Below are positions 8,002-16,532 of a stretch of 64,000 nt of DNA, piece by piece. Both the position numbers and the translations under genes were made by a program. The stretch covers positions 82,592 through 146,591 of the forward strand of contig DIWM01000038.1 in the NCBI GenBank assembly GCA_002428485.1, in the 5' to 3' direction. The stretch's first letter is position 1, and each line of letters begins with the position of its first letter. Under the pieces are notes generated by a model. The model saw nothing but the letters and a program-made list of their open reading frames with translations, was not told where the DNA came from and did not search any database. This DNA is from Deltaproteobacteria bacterium UBA6106. Lineage in GTDB: Bacteria; Desulfobacterota; Syntrophorhabdia; Syntrophorhabdales; Syntrophorhabdaceae.

Positions 8002-9195
8002 CTACTCCAATCCCCTGACACCTTCTTCCCATTGTGCCATCATTCGTTCGCCGATCTCACGAAAATCGGGGTGGTCCGATATGTAGGCCGGGATCGTCTC
8101 TCTCGTCGCCATCACCGCTTCAGCGGCACCGCTGAATATGTTCGACACCTTCTTTACGGGCAAAGAGAGGTGCGAGACGGCGAAACGCTCCAGCGCCTTC
8201 CGGGGCCACCATTTCTTTGTGCCTGCCAGGGTCAGGGCGGGCACGTCCTTGCTGACGTAAGCCGTTGTTGTTACCACGTCATAGACGGGGGCAAGTTCGA
8301 CGGCGCCACCGGGCTCGGCGTAGAGCACGCCGAAATTCTTCAGATGGGCATCGCCGTTTCGAAGCATGACCGACAGGACCAGAGCGGCAAAAAACTGTTC
8401 TCTCGCCGCCATCAGACGGTCGCCGGAGATATAATCGCCAATGCTCTTCGCTACCCTTTCATAGCTCCCGGAATACTTCTGTGACGTACCAAACGCCTGC
8501 AGGCTGCACATGTCTTCAAAACCGATCGGAGCGCCCTCTGTGGTGATGTCGAACCGCCGCATGATGAAAAGGCCTCCGTTGTCTGAGAGGAAATACTCCG
8601 GTGTCGGCAGCCCCGCGCGCTTCACCGCCGTCATGCAGAAGTACTCGTTGGGAGCCAGGCATAGGTAATCTGACCCCCAGGACTTGACGATGTACCCTGA
8701 CGAGGCCAACGATCCCTTTTCCGACGCATTGAGGAGGACCTTTGGCTGGACCCCCGATATTCCCGACCGAAGGGCGTATTTCGTAACGAGTTCATGGAAA
8801 AGCTCCCTCGCGTCCGGATAGGTGAGCAATTCATCCAGGGATTCCGGCGTTTCGGCAATCCCCGGCGAGGCGTCACCGGGGAGAGCAAACCGGTTTCTCC
8901 CCACCTGGTTGCCACCTGTCACCCGTAGTATGGAGAGGTCATCTTCTCCCACCACCTTGGCGATGGCCCGACGGATCGCATCAAGGAGCGCACCTTCGGG
9001 AAGGTTCATCTGGAATACAGGGTGCAGGTCGCTGCTTACCCAGCTCGCCAGACGGACGGGCATGGTCAGGGATACCTGGGCTGTGCTTCCCGCCTCCGGT
9101 GAATAGGTGAACACATATTCCTTTCGCGATTCCCTCGCGAGAAGGCCCGACCTTTTGCCGCCGGCCCACACGGCAAGCGAAGGAATAGTGGCCAT
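8002..9195 (-). CDS. hipA: HipA-type serine/threonine kinase toxin
   Basis: The protein has 397 residues. It has an N-terminal HipA_N-like domain. The ATP-binding element GISGVQPKVLL is at 144-154, the catalytic NGDAHLKNFG around 280-289, and the metal-binding APVYDVV around 302-308, all hallmarks of HipA kinases. HipA toxins phosphorylate an aminoacyl-tRNA synthetase (GltX in Escherichia coli) and induce dormancy; the target here is unknown. The start codon overlaps the hipB stop by one base (TAATG), so translation is coupled. No disabling change was seen in the kinase motifs. Confidence 0.9.
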   Translation of the reverse strand: MATIPSLAVWAGGKRSGLLARESRKEYVFTYSPEAGSTAQVSLTMPVRLASWVSSDLHPVFQMNLPEGALLDAIRRAIAKVVGEDDLSILRVTGGNQVGRNRFALPGDASPGIAETPESLDELLTYPDARELFHELVTKYALRSGISGVQPKVLLNASEKGSLASSGYIVKSWGSDYLCLAPNEYFCMTAVKRAGLPTPEYFLSDNGGLFIMRRFDITTEGAPIGFEDMCSLQAFGTSQKYSGSYERVAKSIGDYISGDRLMAAREQFFAALVLSVMLRNGDAHLKNFGVLYAEPGGAVELAPVYDVVTTTAYVSKDVPALTLAGTKKWWPRKALERFAVSHLSLPVKKVSNIFSGAAEAVMATRETIPAYISDHPDFREIGERMMAQWEEGVRGLE

Positions 9196-9440
9196 TAACC
9201 GCCCTCCACTTCACGAAGCTCTTCCAGTGTCGGAAAAGCGCCCGACAGCCGGACGCGTAATTCCAACCCAAGGAATTCAAGAACCCTGATAAGCTTCCTC
9301 GTTCCAATATCCTGGACGGTGCCGTTCTCTATCTGTCCTATGGTGGTACGGCTCATGCCGAGGGCTTTCGCCAGCTTTGCCTGGGAGATTCGGCGGGCCT
9401 TCCGGGCTTTCCGGATCTCTTTACCTATGGAGAAGAGCAT
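9195..9440 (-). CDS. hipB: HipB-type XRE antitoxin and autorepressor
   Basis: An 81-residue protein with a Cro/CI helix-turn-helix: IRKARKARRISQAKLAKALG, then MSRTTIGQIENG. In hipBA modules this protein neutralises HipA and represses the shared promoter by binding palindromes. The start at 9440 lies directly beside the operator arm, and no Shine-Dalgarno sequence precedes it. The promoter geometry suggests transcription begins at or next to the A of the ATG, giving a leaderless mRNA. Confidence 0.9.
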   Translation of the reverse strand: MLFSIGKEIRKARKARRISQAKLAKALGMSRTTIGQIENGTVQDIGTRKLIRVLEFLGLELRVRLSGAFPTLEELREVEGG

Positions 9441-9504
9441 ATATGTATTGTATATGATGCATTATTGTTAGTCAAGAACTAAATGCATCATATACAATAC
9501 ATAT
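9441..9504 (-). promoter_or_regulatory. hipBA promoter and operator, 23-bp perfect inverted repeat
   Basis: The arm at 9441-9463 is exactly repeated in reverse complement at 9482-9504, with 18 bases between; each arm contains TGTATTGTATATGATGCA. On the minus strand a -35 box TTGACT lies at 9475-9470 in the spacer. Exactly 17 bases downstream is a -10 box TACAAT at 9452-9447 inside the proximal arm. HipB bound to that arm would cover the -10 box, which fits autorepression. Confidence 0.85.
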
Positions 9505-9569
9505 TTCTGACGCACCAATATTTTCTTGATCAAGGATGAAAGGTTAAAAGGAATAGTTCCTAACAAATC

Positions 9570-9712
9570 ATATTTCGTAGTTCGTATATTGAAATACTCG
9601 AAAAACCATGAGGTATTAGGAGATAAGGGATGATGAACTGGAAGTTACTACATACGATATACTATATACGATATACTGTCGTTGACGGCTGATCGCCGAT
9701 GGCTCATAAAGC
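9570..9712. repeat. Fragments of dispersed repeats upstream of carB
   Basis: The stretch contains TTCGTAGTTCGTATATTG and ACGATATACTATATACGATA (relatives of the tracts at 35675-35757 and 49250-49330) and GGCTGATCGCCGATGGCTCA (relative of the GGCTCATAGC arms). Apart from the hipBA operator, nothing else is seen in the gap before carB. Confidence 0.5.
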
Positions 9713-9775
9713 ACTTGACCCCGGCATCGCATTTTGATAGGATGCCTAAGCAAATCTCTTCGGAAGGTGTGGAAA

Positions 9776-12700
9776 ATGTTTAAAAAGATCGAGGGAATAG
9801 ATAAAGTCCTTATCATCGGCTCAGGGCCGATCATCATAGGCCAGGCATGTGAATTTGACTACTCCGGCACGCAGGCATGCAAGGCTCTCAGGGCTGCCGG
9901 TTACACGATCGTCCTCGTCAATTCCAATCCGGCTACGATCATGACGGATCCCGGCATGGCGGATGTAACATACATTGAGCCCCTCACCGTGGAAACCCTT
10001 GAGAAGATCATTGCAAAGGAAAGGCCACAGGGGCTGCTCCCTAACCTCGGCGGGCAGACAGGCCTCAACCTGGCTGCAGACCTCTCGAAAAAAGGCATCC
10101 TGAAGAAATACGGTGTGCAGATCATCGGCGTCCAGGCTGATGCCATCGAGCGGGGAGAGGACAGGAGCGAGTTCAAGAAGACCATGGCGAAACTTGGCAT
10201 CCCGATGCCCGAGAGCGCCCTCGCCTATTCAGTCGAGGAGGCGCTGGAGATCGCCGACAGGCTCGGCTACCCGGTCGTCGTGAGGCCCGCCTATACCCTC
10301 GGCGGGACAGGCGGCGGCATCACGTACAACAAGGAAGAGCTCAAGGTGATAGCAAGCAGGGGTATTTCGGCAAGTCTCATCGGGCAGATACTCATAGAGG
10401 AGGCTGTCCTCGGATGGGAAGAGCTCGAGCTTGAGGTCGTAAGGGACGCTGACAACAACATGATCACCGTCTGCTTTATTGAGAACATCGACCCCATGGG
10501 CGTCCATACGGGCGATTCCTTCTGCTCCGCGCCCATGCTTACCATCTCTGAAGAGCTGCAGAAGAAGCTGCAGGAATACTCCTACCGGATCGTTGAAGCG
10601 ATCCAGGTGATCGGCGGAACAAATATACAATTTGCCCACAACCCTGAAGACGGGAGGGTCGTCGTTATCGAAATAAACCCGAGGACATCGCGGTCATCTG
10701 CCCTTGCATCAAAGGCAACAGGGTTTCCCATAGCCTTCATCTCGGCAAAACTGGCGGGCGGCTACAAGCTCAGAGATATCCCCTACTACCGGGGTGGAAC
10801 CCTCGACAAATACACTCCCTCGGGAGATTACGTGGTCATAAAGTTCGCGCGGTGGGCCTTTGAAAAGTTCAGAGAGGCGGAGGACAGGCTGGGAACACAG
10901 ATGAAGGCCGTAGGCGAGGTCATGAGCATCGGGAAAAACTATAAAGAGGCCTTTCAGAAGTCCATACGCTCCCTGGAGATCAAACGGTACGGACTGGGCT
11001 TCGCAAGTAACTTCAACAACCTGCCTCTCGACGAACTGATGAGGCGCCTCAATGAACCATCGTCGGAAAGGCAGTTCATCATGTACGAGGCGCTGCGGAA
11101 GGGCGCTGCGGTGGACAAGCTTTTCGAAAGAACAAAGATCAAACGGTGGTTCATCCAGCAGATGAAGGAGCTCGTTGAACTCGAGGAAGAGATACTGAAG
11201 TACAAGGGCAGGGATCTGCCTGATGCCCTGCTTATAAAGGCAAAAAAAGACGGCTTCGCGGACAAGTACCTTGCACAGATCCTTGACACCACTGAAGACA
11301 AGATAAGGGACAGGAGGATCGCGCTGGGCAAGAAAGAGGCCTGGTGCAAGGTGCCTGTAAGCGGCGCCGATGCGGCGTACTACTATTCCACCTATAACGC
11401 CGCTGACGAGGTAGACGTCAGCGACAGGTCCAAGGTAATGATCCTCGGCGGAGGCCCCAACAGGATCGGCCAGGGCATTGAGTTCGATTACACCTGCGTC
11501 CACGCAGCCTTTACCCTCAGGGATGAAGGATATGAATCGATCATGGTCAACTGCAACCCCGAAACGGTATCGACCGATTACGATACCTCCGACAAGCTCT
11601 ATTTTGAGCCCCTCACCGTCGAGGACGTCCTCAGCATTTACAACAAGGAGAAGCCCATCGGGGTTATCGTGCAGTTCGGCGGGCAGACGCCGCTCAACAT
11701 CGCGAAAGAGCTTGAAGAGGCAGGGGTAAAGATCCTCGGGACATCGCCTGAAAGCATCGACCTCGCCGAGGATAGGAAGCGCTTTAAGAATGTAATGCAC
11801 AAACTCGGGATCCCGCAGCCCGAGAGTGGGACGGCGACAGCCCTCGGAGAGGCCCTCGCCGTTGCTCGCGAGATCGGTTACCCCCTCATGGTAAGGCCAT
11901 CTTATGTCCTTGGCGGACGCGGCATGGAGGTCGTCTATGACGATGATATGCTCACATCTTACGTCAATGCCGCTGTGGAGATATGGCCGGGGCGCCCTAT
12001 CCTGATAGACAAATTCCTTGAGAACGCTATTGAGGTTGAGGCGGATGCCATTGCTGACGGTGAAGATGCCTTTGTCCCGTCCATTATGGAGCATATTGAG
12101 CTCGCGGGAGTCCATTCCGGCGACAGCGCATGCGCGATCCCTCCGAAAACACTCTCGGCAAAACATATCGCGACGATCAACGAATACACAAAGCAGATAG
12201 CCATTGAGCTCAACGTTGTGGGCCTCATGAACATCCAGTACGCGATCGCAAACGATATAGTCTACATACTCGAAGCAAACCCCCGTGCGAGCAGGACCGT
12301 GCCCCTTGTATCAAAGGTCACCGGCGTGCAAATGGCGCGGATCGCGACACGGGTCATGCTGGGCAGGAAGCTGAAAGACATGGACCTCAAGCACAAAAGC
12401 TACCCGCACGTCGGCGTAAAGGAATCGGTATTTCCTTTCAATATGTTCCCCGAAGTAGATCCGACCCTCGGACCGGAGATGAAGTCCACAGGAGAGGTCC
12501 TCGGCATGGCTGATTCCTTCGGCCTCGCCTTCTTCAAATCGCAGGAGGCAGCCGGTCAGAAATTACCCGATAAGGGAACGGTGCTCATCACTGTAACGCC
12601 AAATGAAAGGAAAGAGATCCTTGGTGTGGCACAATACCTGAAAGAAGCAGGATTTAATATCCTCGCAACTGAAGGAACACATAAATTCTTTCAGGAGAAC

Positions 12701-12982
12701 AGCGTGGAATCGACGTTCATCAAAAAGGTTCACGAAGGAAGGCCGAATATCGTCGACGCGATCCACAATAAGGAAATCCAGCTTATCATCAACACGCCTA
12801 TAGGCAAGAACAGCATGTATGATGACTCGTACATCCGGAAGGCAGCGATCAAGCACAAGGTGCCCTACATAACGACGGCGCCTGCCGCAAAAGCGGCAGC
12901 AGAGGGTATCAAGGCATATATCGGGCAAAAAACAAGTTCCGCGGTGAAATCGCTGCAGATGTACCATAAAGAGATCACGTGA
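9776..12982 (+). CDS. carB: Carbamoyl-phosphate synthase large subunit
   Basis: Full length at 1068 residues. The first synthetase half starts KVLIIGSGPIIIGQACEFDY and has the grasp loop VRPAYTLGGTGGG; the second starts KVMILGGGPNRIGQGIEFDY and has VRPSYVLGGRGMEVV. A C-terminal MGS-like allosteric domain follows (TVLITVTPNERKEILGVAQ). It makes carbamoyl phosphate from ammonia, bicarbonate and two ATP for pyrimidine and arginine synthesis. The ATG at 9776 has GGAAGG upstream. The glutaminase subunit carA is not in the window. Confidence 0.97.
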   Translation: MFKKIEGIDKVLIIGSGPIIIGQACEFDYSGTQACKALRAAGYTIVLVNSNPATIMTDPGMADVTYIEPLTVETLEKIIAKERPQGLLPNLGGQTGLNLAADLSKKGILKKYGVQIIGVQADAIERGEDRSEFKKTMAKLGIPMPESALAYSVEEALEIADRLGYPVVVRPAYTLGGTGGGITYNKEELKVIASRGISASLIGQILIEEAVLGWEELELEVVRDADNNMITVCFIENIDPMGVHTGDSFCSAPMLTISEELQKKLQEYSYRIVEAIQVIGGTNIQFAHNPEDGRVVVIEINPRTSRSSALASKATGFPIAFISAKLAGGYKLRDIPYYRGGTLDKYTPSGDYVVIKFARWAFEKFREAEDRLGTQMKAVGEVMSIGKNYKEAFQKSIRSLEIKRYGLGFASNFNNLPLDELMRRLNEPSSERQFIMYEALRKGAAVDKLFERTKIKRWFIQQMKELVELEEEILKYKGRDLPDALLIKAKKDGFADKYLAQILDTTEDKIRDRRIALGKKEAWCKVPVSGADAAYYYSTYNAADEVDVSDRSKVMILGGGPNRIGQGIEFDYTCVHAAFTLRDEGYESIMVNCNPETVSTDYDTSDKLYFEPLTVEDVLSIYNKEKPIGVIVQFGGQTPLNIAKELEEAGVKILGTSPESIDLAEDRKRFKNVMHKLGIPQPESGTATALGEALAVAREIGYPLMVRPSYVLGGRGMEVVYDDDMLTSYVNAAVEIWPGRPILIDKFLENAIEVEADAIADGEDAFVPSIMEHIELAGVHSGDSACAIPPKTLSAKHIATINEYTKQIAIELNVVGLMNIQYAIANDIVYILEANPRASRTVPLVSKVTGVQMARIATRVMLGRKLKDMDLKHKSYPHVGVKESVFPFNMFPEVDPTLGPEMKSTGEVLGMADSFGLAFFKSQEAAGQKLPDKGTVLITVTPNERKEILGVAQYLKEAGFNILATEGTHKFFQENSVESTFIKKVHEGRPNIVDAIHNKEIQLIINTPIGKNSMYDDSYIRKAAIKHKVPYITTAPAAKAAAEGIKAYIGQKTSSAVKSLQMYHKEIT

Positions 12983-13007
12983 ATCGAGAACCCGTAAGGC
13001 GGGAAAC

Positions 13008-13076
13008 CGGCTCATAGCTCATGGCAAGAGCACCAACCCGGTTCGTCTTTGCTATCAGCTATGAGCCATGAGCCGC
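13008..13076. repeat. Composite dispersed repeat, short-core type
   Basis: The arms GGCTCATAGCTCATG and CAGCTATGAGCCATGAGCC flank an asymmetric core, GCAAGAGCACCAACCCGGTT followed by CGTCTTTGC. The same core occurs in reverse orientation at 15011-15084 and in the same orientation at 47899-47980, with a variant at 26459-26532. It lies between carB and the convergent pilB-like gene. Confidence 0.85.
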
Positions 13077-13088
13077 AGTTCTGCTATC

Positions 13089-14816
13089 CTATATTCCCAA
13101 TGTGACGCTAAAGACTTCTTCAAGGCTTGTGATCCCCTGCTCTACCTTGCGCAGGCCCGATTCATAGAGCGTCGACATCCCCAGTCCCTTGGCAAGGTTC
13201 CGTATCTCCTGGTATGACGCTCCGTGGGAGATCGTGACCTTGATATCTTCGGAGATCGGCATCACCTCGGCGATGAGCGTCCTTCCTTTATATCCCGTAT
13301 TGCCACAGGCCTGGCAGCCTTTTGCCCTGTATATCACTTCGGCCCGCAGCTTAGCGCCCCCGAGTTCCTTCAAGGTAGGCGTATACGGCTCTTTGCATTC
13401 CGGGCAAAGCTTGCGGACCAGCCGCTGGCCGATGACGATGAGAATTGTAGGCGCCAGGAGATAGGGCTCGACACCGATATCGATAAGCCGTGTCACCGCA
13501 GACGGGGCATCGTTCGTATGGAGCGTGGACAGGACGAGGTGTCCTGTCAGCGCGGAACGGACGCATATCTCGGCCGTCTCAAGGTCTCTCACCTCGCCGA
13601 CAAGCATGATATCAGGGTCCTGCCTCAAAAAGCTTCTCAGCGCCGCAGCGAAGGTAAGGCCGATCTCCGGTTTTACCTGTACCTGGTTGATGCCGTCCAG
13701 ACGGTATTCTACAGGGTCTTCAACGGTAACGATATTCTTTGTCGATGACTTGATCTCCTGGAGTATCGCATAGAGGGTTGTGGACTTCCCGCTCCCTGTG
13801 GGGCCCGTTATGAAGACAAGGCCATAGGGGCTGTTGATCGCCTTCTGGAGGGCTGCAAGGTCGTTTGCCTCGAAACCCATCTTATCGAGGTCAAAGACAA
13901 CGCCGCTTCTGTCGAGGATCCTCATGACGACCTTCTCTCCGTAGATCGTGGGTATGATGGAGATCCTCAGGTCGATTGTCCTGTCTTCGAGCTTAACCAT
14001 GTAAGTGCCGTCCTGCGGCAGGCGCTTCTCGGAGATATCGAGCTTTGATAAGATCTTGATCCTGGAAACGATCGGCAGATAGAGGTGGCGCGGTGGCGGG
14101 GGTATGTCGTAGAGCCTCCCGTCGATCCTGTACCGCAGCGATATCCTGCCCTCGAAGGGCTCGATGTGGATGTCGGAGGCACGCTGGTCGATCGCCTGCC
14201 AGAGCATGAGGTCAACAAGCTTAACAACGGGTGCTGCCTTCGCGCGGGCTATGATGCTGTCAAGGCTCAACGAATCATCATCTGATTCGGAAGCTGCCTG
14301 TCTCAGCCTATCTATGCCATAAAGCCTGGGTCCGCCTCCCTTTGCCAGATCAATAGCTCCGTAAAATTCTTCTATCGCCTTCAGGATGTCGGAACGCGTG
14401 GCAACAACAGGGCTGATGTCGCAGCCGGCGATCTTGCGGAGTTCATCGATAAGCATAAAATCCTGGGGATCGAACATCGCGCAGGTGAGGGTATTTTTGC
14501 CCCGTGAGATCGGCAGAATGGTATTTCTCACAGCAACCTGCCTGGAGATGATCATCTCCAGGCCCTGGCCTTCTTCCGGCCGCAAAGTGCCTGCCTTTGA
14601 AGAGATAAAAGGTATATTGAACTGCTGCGACAGGGCAAAAGCAACGTCTTCCTCGCGCACCATGCCCCGGTTGACGAGGATCTCGCCGAGGTGCCCTCCG
14701 CCGGTCTCCTGGATCTCGATGGCCTTATCAAGCTGTTCCTGACGGATAAACCTTTCCTTCAGGAGGATCTCCCCCAGTTTTGCTCTCGAATGATCCCTTT
14801 TCATCTTTTTCGTCAT
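13089..14816 (-). CDS. GspE/PilB-family secretion or pilus ATPase
   Basis: The protein has 575 residues. An N-terminal GspE_N/MshEN domain (LGEILLKERFIRQEQLDKAI) occupies about 10-150. The ATPase follows: Walker A GPTGSGKST at about 338-346, Asp box VEDPVEYRL, Walker B DPDIMLVGEVRD, and His box LSTLHTNDAPSAVTRL. A four-cysteine zinc module (CPEC and CQACGNTGYKG) lies near the C-terminus. These hexameric ATPases power type IV pilus or type II secretion assembly; no pilin, GspF/PilC or GspD gene is adjacent. The ATG at 14816 precedes the conserved region; an ATG at 14804 is possible. Confidence 0.9.
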   Translation of the reverse strand: MTKKMKRDHSRAKLGEILLKERFIRQEQLDKAIEIQETGGGHLGEILVNRGMVREEDVAFALSQQFNIPFISSKAGTLRPEEGQGLEMIISRQVAVRNTILPISRGKNTLTCAMFDPQDFMLIDELRKIAGCDISPVVATRSDILKAIEEFYGAIDLAKGGGPRLYGIDRLRQAASESDDDSLSLDSIIARAKAAPVVKLVDLMLWQAIDQRASDIHIEPFEGRISLRYRIDGRLYDIPPPPRHLYLPIVSRIKILSKLDISEKRLPQDGTYMVKLEDRTIDLRISIIPTIYGEKVVMRILDRSGVVFDLDKMGFEANDLAALQKAINSPYGLVFITGPTGSGKSTTLYAILQEIKSSTKNIVTVEDPVEYRLDGINQVQVKPEIGLTFAAALRSFLRQDPDIMLVGEVRDLETAEICVRSALTGHLVLSTLHTNDAPSAVTRLIDIGVEPYLLAPTILIVIGQRLVRKLCPECKEPYTPTLKELGGAKLRAEVIYRAKGCQACGNTGYKGRTLIAEVMPISEDIKVTISHGASYQEIRNLAKGLGMSTLYESGLRKVEQGITSLEEVFSVTLGI

Positions 14817-15130
14817 ATCACTATTGTATGGAAAATACGAACACACTGCAAGGGGGAAATGATCAGAAGCGAAGGGTTCGACTGATGGTTCATAGTAATC
14901 CCGATGCTGGATTCTGGATGCTGGACAAGAAACAAGAGGCGCAAGGAACGAGGTTCGAGAAACTGAGAGCATCGGTGCCGGGTTCTTCCCCACAAACACG
15001 CAATTAAACCGGCTCATAGCTGATAGCTCATAGCAAAGACGAACCGGGTTTGTGCTCTTGCCATGAGCTATGAGCTATGAGCTGCCTTTCTCTCGAAATA
15101 CGATATACGGTCTACCATGCCCGGATTTAT
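14817..15130. repeat. Repeat-filled intergenic region
   Basis: It contains GATGCTGGATTCTGGATGCT near 14900 and GTGCCGGGTTCTTCCCCACA near 14972 (a close relative, GTGTCGGGCTCTTCCCCGCA, is at about 61091). A complete short-core composite repeat follows at 15011-15084, then a fragment ATACGATATACGG. No open frame resembles a gene. Confidence 0.65.
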
Positions 15131-15172
15131 GCGCTTGATTAATAGTAAGTTACAGCCTATATTTATATCATC

Positions 15173-15694
15173 ATGAAAAAATATGAACCTTACATAGCCA
15201 TGGCGCTGGAAAAAGGTGTTGATGACGCCCTGATCGTGGATACTGCAAAAATCTTTACTGCCCCCTGGGTCCGGATGAAGTGCAGGTTCGGCTGCTTATA
15301 TTACGGGAAAAAGCTTTGCTGCCCGCCCCATACACCTGACCACAAAGAGACTCGGGCATTCCTCGATTCATACAAACATGCCCTTCTTTGCCACAAGCAC
15401 TGGAAAAAGGATTACAAGGTCGTGGATAAATTCAATAGCTCTATTGTAGACCTTGAGACCACCTTCTTCCTCGACGGCTATTATAAGGCGCTCGGCCTGG
15501 GAATGGGGCCCTGCACCCTGTGCAAGAGCTGCGATGCAAGCGGCGCCTGCAAGAACCCCGAGCGTGCAAGGCCGGCGATGGAGGCCTGCGGGATCGATGT
15601 CTTTCAGACGGCTCGGGCGCATCAGCTGCCTATTCGCGTGGTCCGTACGCACAGTGAAGAGCGGGACATCTACGGGGTCGTATTGATAGAATGA
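15173..15694 (+). CDS. DUF2284 cysteine-rich metal-binding protein
   Basis: The protein has 173 residues and no signal peptide. Cysteine motifs occur in two groups: MKCRFGCLYYGKKLCCPPH (residues about 37-55) and GPCTLCKSCDASGACKNPER (about 107-126). These are the conserved features of DUF2284 proteins, common in methanogens and anaerobic Desulfobacterota and predicted to bind Fe-S or other metal centres. The biochemical role is unknown. It is apparently monocistronic. Confidence 0.85.
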   Translation: MKKYEPYIAMALEKGVDDALIVDTAKIFTAPWVRMKCRFGCLYYGKKLCCPPHTPDHKETRAFLDSYKHALLCHKHWKKDYKVVDKFNSSIVDLETTFFLDGYYKALGLGMGPCTLCKSCDASGACKNPERARPAMEACGIDVFQTARAHQLPIRVVRTHSEERDIYGVVLIE

Positions 15695-15696
15695 AA

Positions 15697-15836
15697 TGAA
15701 CTTAACCGTAGCAAGCTACAGGGTATTAGGAGGATGGAAACGGCATAACCATGCCCCCTCACCCTGGTCCTCTCCCGCGAGGAGAGAGGGAACAGCGTTA
15801 CCCCGCAGCGTGCTGCGGGAAATCATTCAGATTAAA
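15697..15836 (+). repeat. Composite GC-rich repeat with CCCCGCAGC end
   Basis: Reads GTAGCAAGCTAC, then GGAAACGGCATAACCATGCC, CCTCTCCCGCGAGGAGAGAG and CCCCGCAGCGTGCTGCGGG. It is the same family as 7562-7690 in the opposite orientation, with a somewhat decayed left end. It ends just before the ribosome binding site of the ferritin gene. Confidence 0.85.
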
Positions 15837-15844
15837 AGGAGGAA

Positions 15845-16372
15845 ATGATGGACGATAAGGAACGTCTTAACGCATTGGAAGTGGCGCTTAACAACGAGAT
15901 GCGGGAGCGGGAATTCTACCTAAAGAATGCCGCCAGGACAGCAAACCCCGTTGGGAAGGCGATGTTCGAAAGAATTGCTGAAGACGAGCTGGAGCATTAC
16001 AACCGCCTTAAAGAGCTTCATGCAAAATGGGTGGTAAAGGATAAGTGGCCGGAATCTGTTCCTCTAAAGGTGAACAACACTATCGTCAAGGATATCCTTG
16101 TCAACGTGATCAGGAAGGTTGAAAAGACAGCAAAGGGGGACGCCGGCGACATTGAGGCGATCAAGACCGCCGTTGATTTTGAAGAAAAGGGCGTCAAGCT
16201 CTACTCAGAGCTAAGGGATGCCTCTTCAAATCCTCGAGAAAAGGAGTTCTTTGACCTCCTTGCCATGATCGAACACGAGCACTATCTGTCCCTCAAGGAT
16301 GCCGAAGAATATCTCACAGACCCTACATCATGGTTTATCAAAGCAGAGCATCACAGCATGGACGGAGGATAA
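15845..16372 (+). CDS. Rubrerythrin/ferritin-like diiron protein
   Basis: The protein has 175 residues, with AAGGAGGAA upstream of the ATG. Four helices carry diiron ligands: NNEMREREFYLKNAA, AEDELEHYNRLKELH (ExxH), DFEEKGVKLYSELRD and AMIEHEHYLSLKDAE. The C-terminal rubredoxin domain of true rubrerythrins is missing, so this is the shorter ferritin-like form found in anaerobes. A role in peroxide reduction or iron handling is likely by family, not shown. Confidence 0.85.
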   Translation: MMDDKERLNALEVALNNEMREREFYLKNAARTANPVGKAMFERIAEDELEHYNRLKELHAKWVVKDKWPESVPLKVNNTIVKDILVNVIRKVEKTAKGDAGDIEAIKTAVDFEEKGVKLYSELRDASSNPREKEFFDLLAMIEHEHYLSLKDAEEYLTDPTSWFIKAEHHSMDGG

Positions 16373-16382
16373 AGCGGGAAAA

Positions 16383-16526
16383 GCGGCTCATAGCTCATGG
16401 CTCATAGCAACAGCAAGAGCCTGCAGGCAGTAATCAATATGAACACAAATCTTTCACTGCCTACTTCCTATTATTACCTACTTTGTTTAGTTTTTGCTGT
16501 CAGCCATCAGCTATGAGCTGTCAGCT
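16383..16526. repeat. Composite dispersed repeat with unusual core
   Basis: Left arms GGCTCATAGCTCATGGCTCA and right arms CAGCCATCAGCTATGAGCTG match the composite repeat ends. The core (GCAAGAGCCTGCAGGCAGTA, then CACTGCCTACTTCCTATTAT) differs from both other core types. The element reaches the putative start of lptF. Confidence 0.6.
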
Positions 16527-16532
16527 TGCTTC

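Noticed and set aside
7847..8484. Plus-strand frame running through tRNA-Ser into the hipA region
   Set aside because: It overlaps a complete tRNA and is antisense to hipA.
10709..12166. 485-codon minus-strand frame within carB
   Set aside because: Antisense shadow of a highly conserved gene; its residues are only the complement of carB codons.
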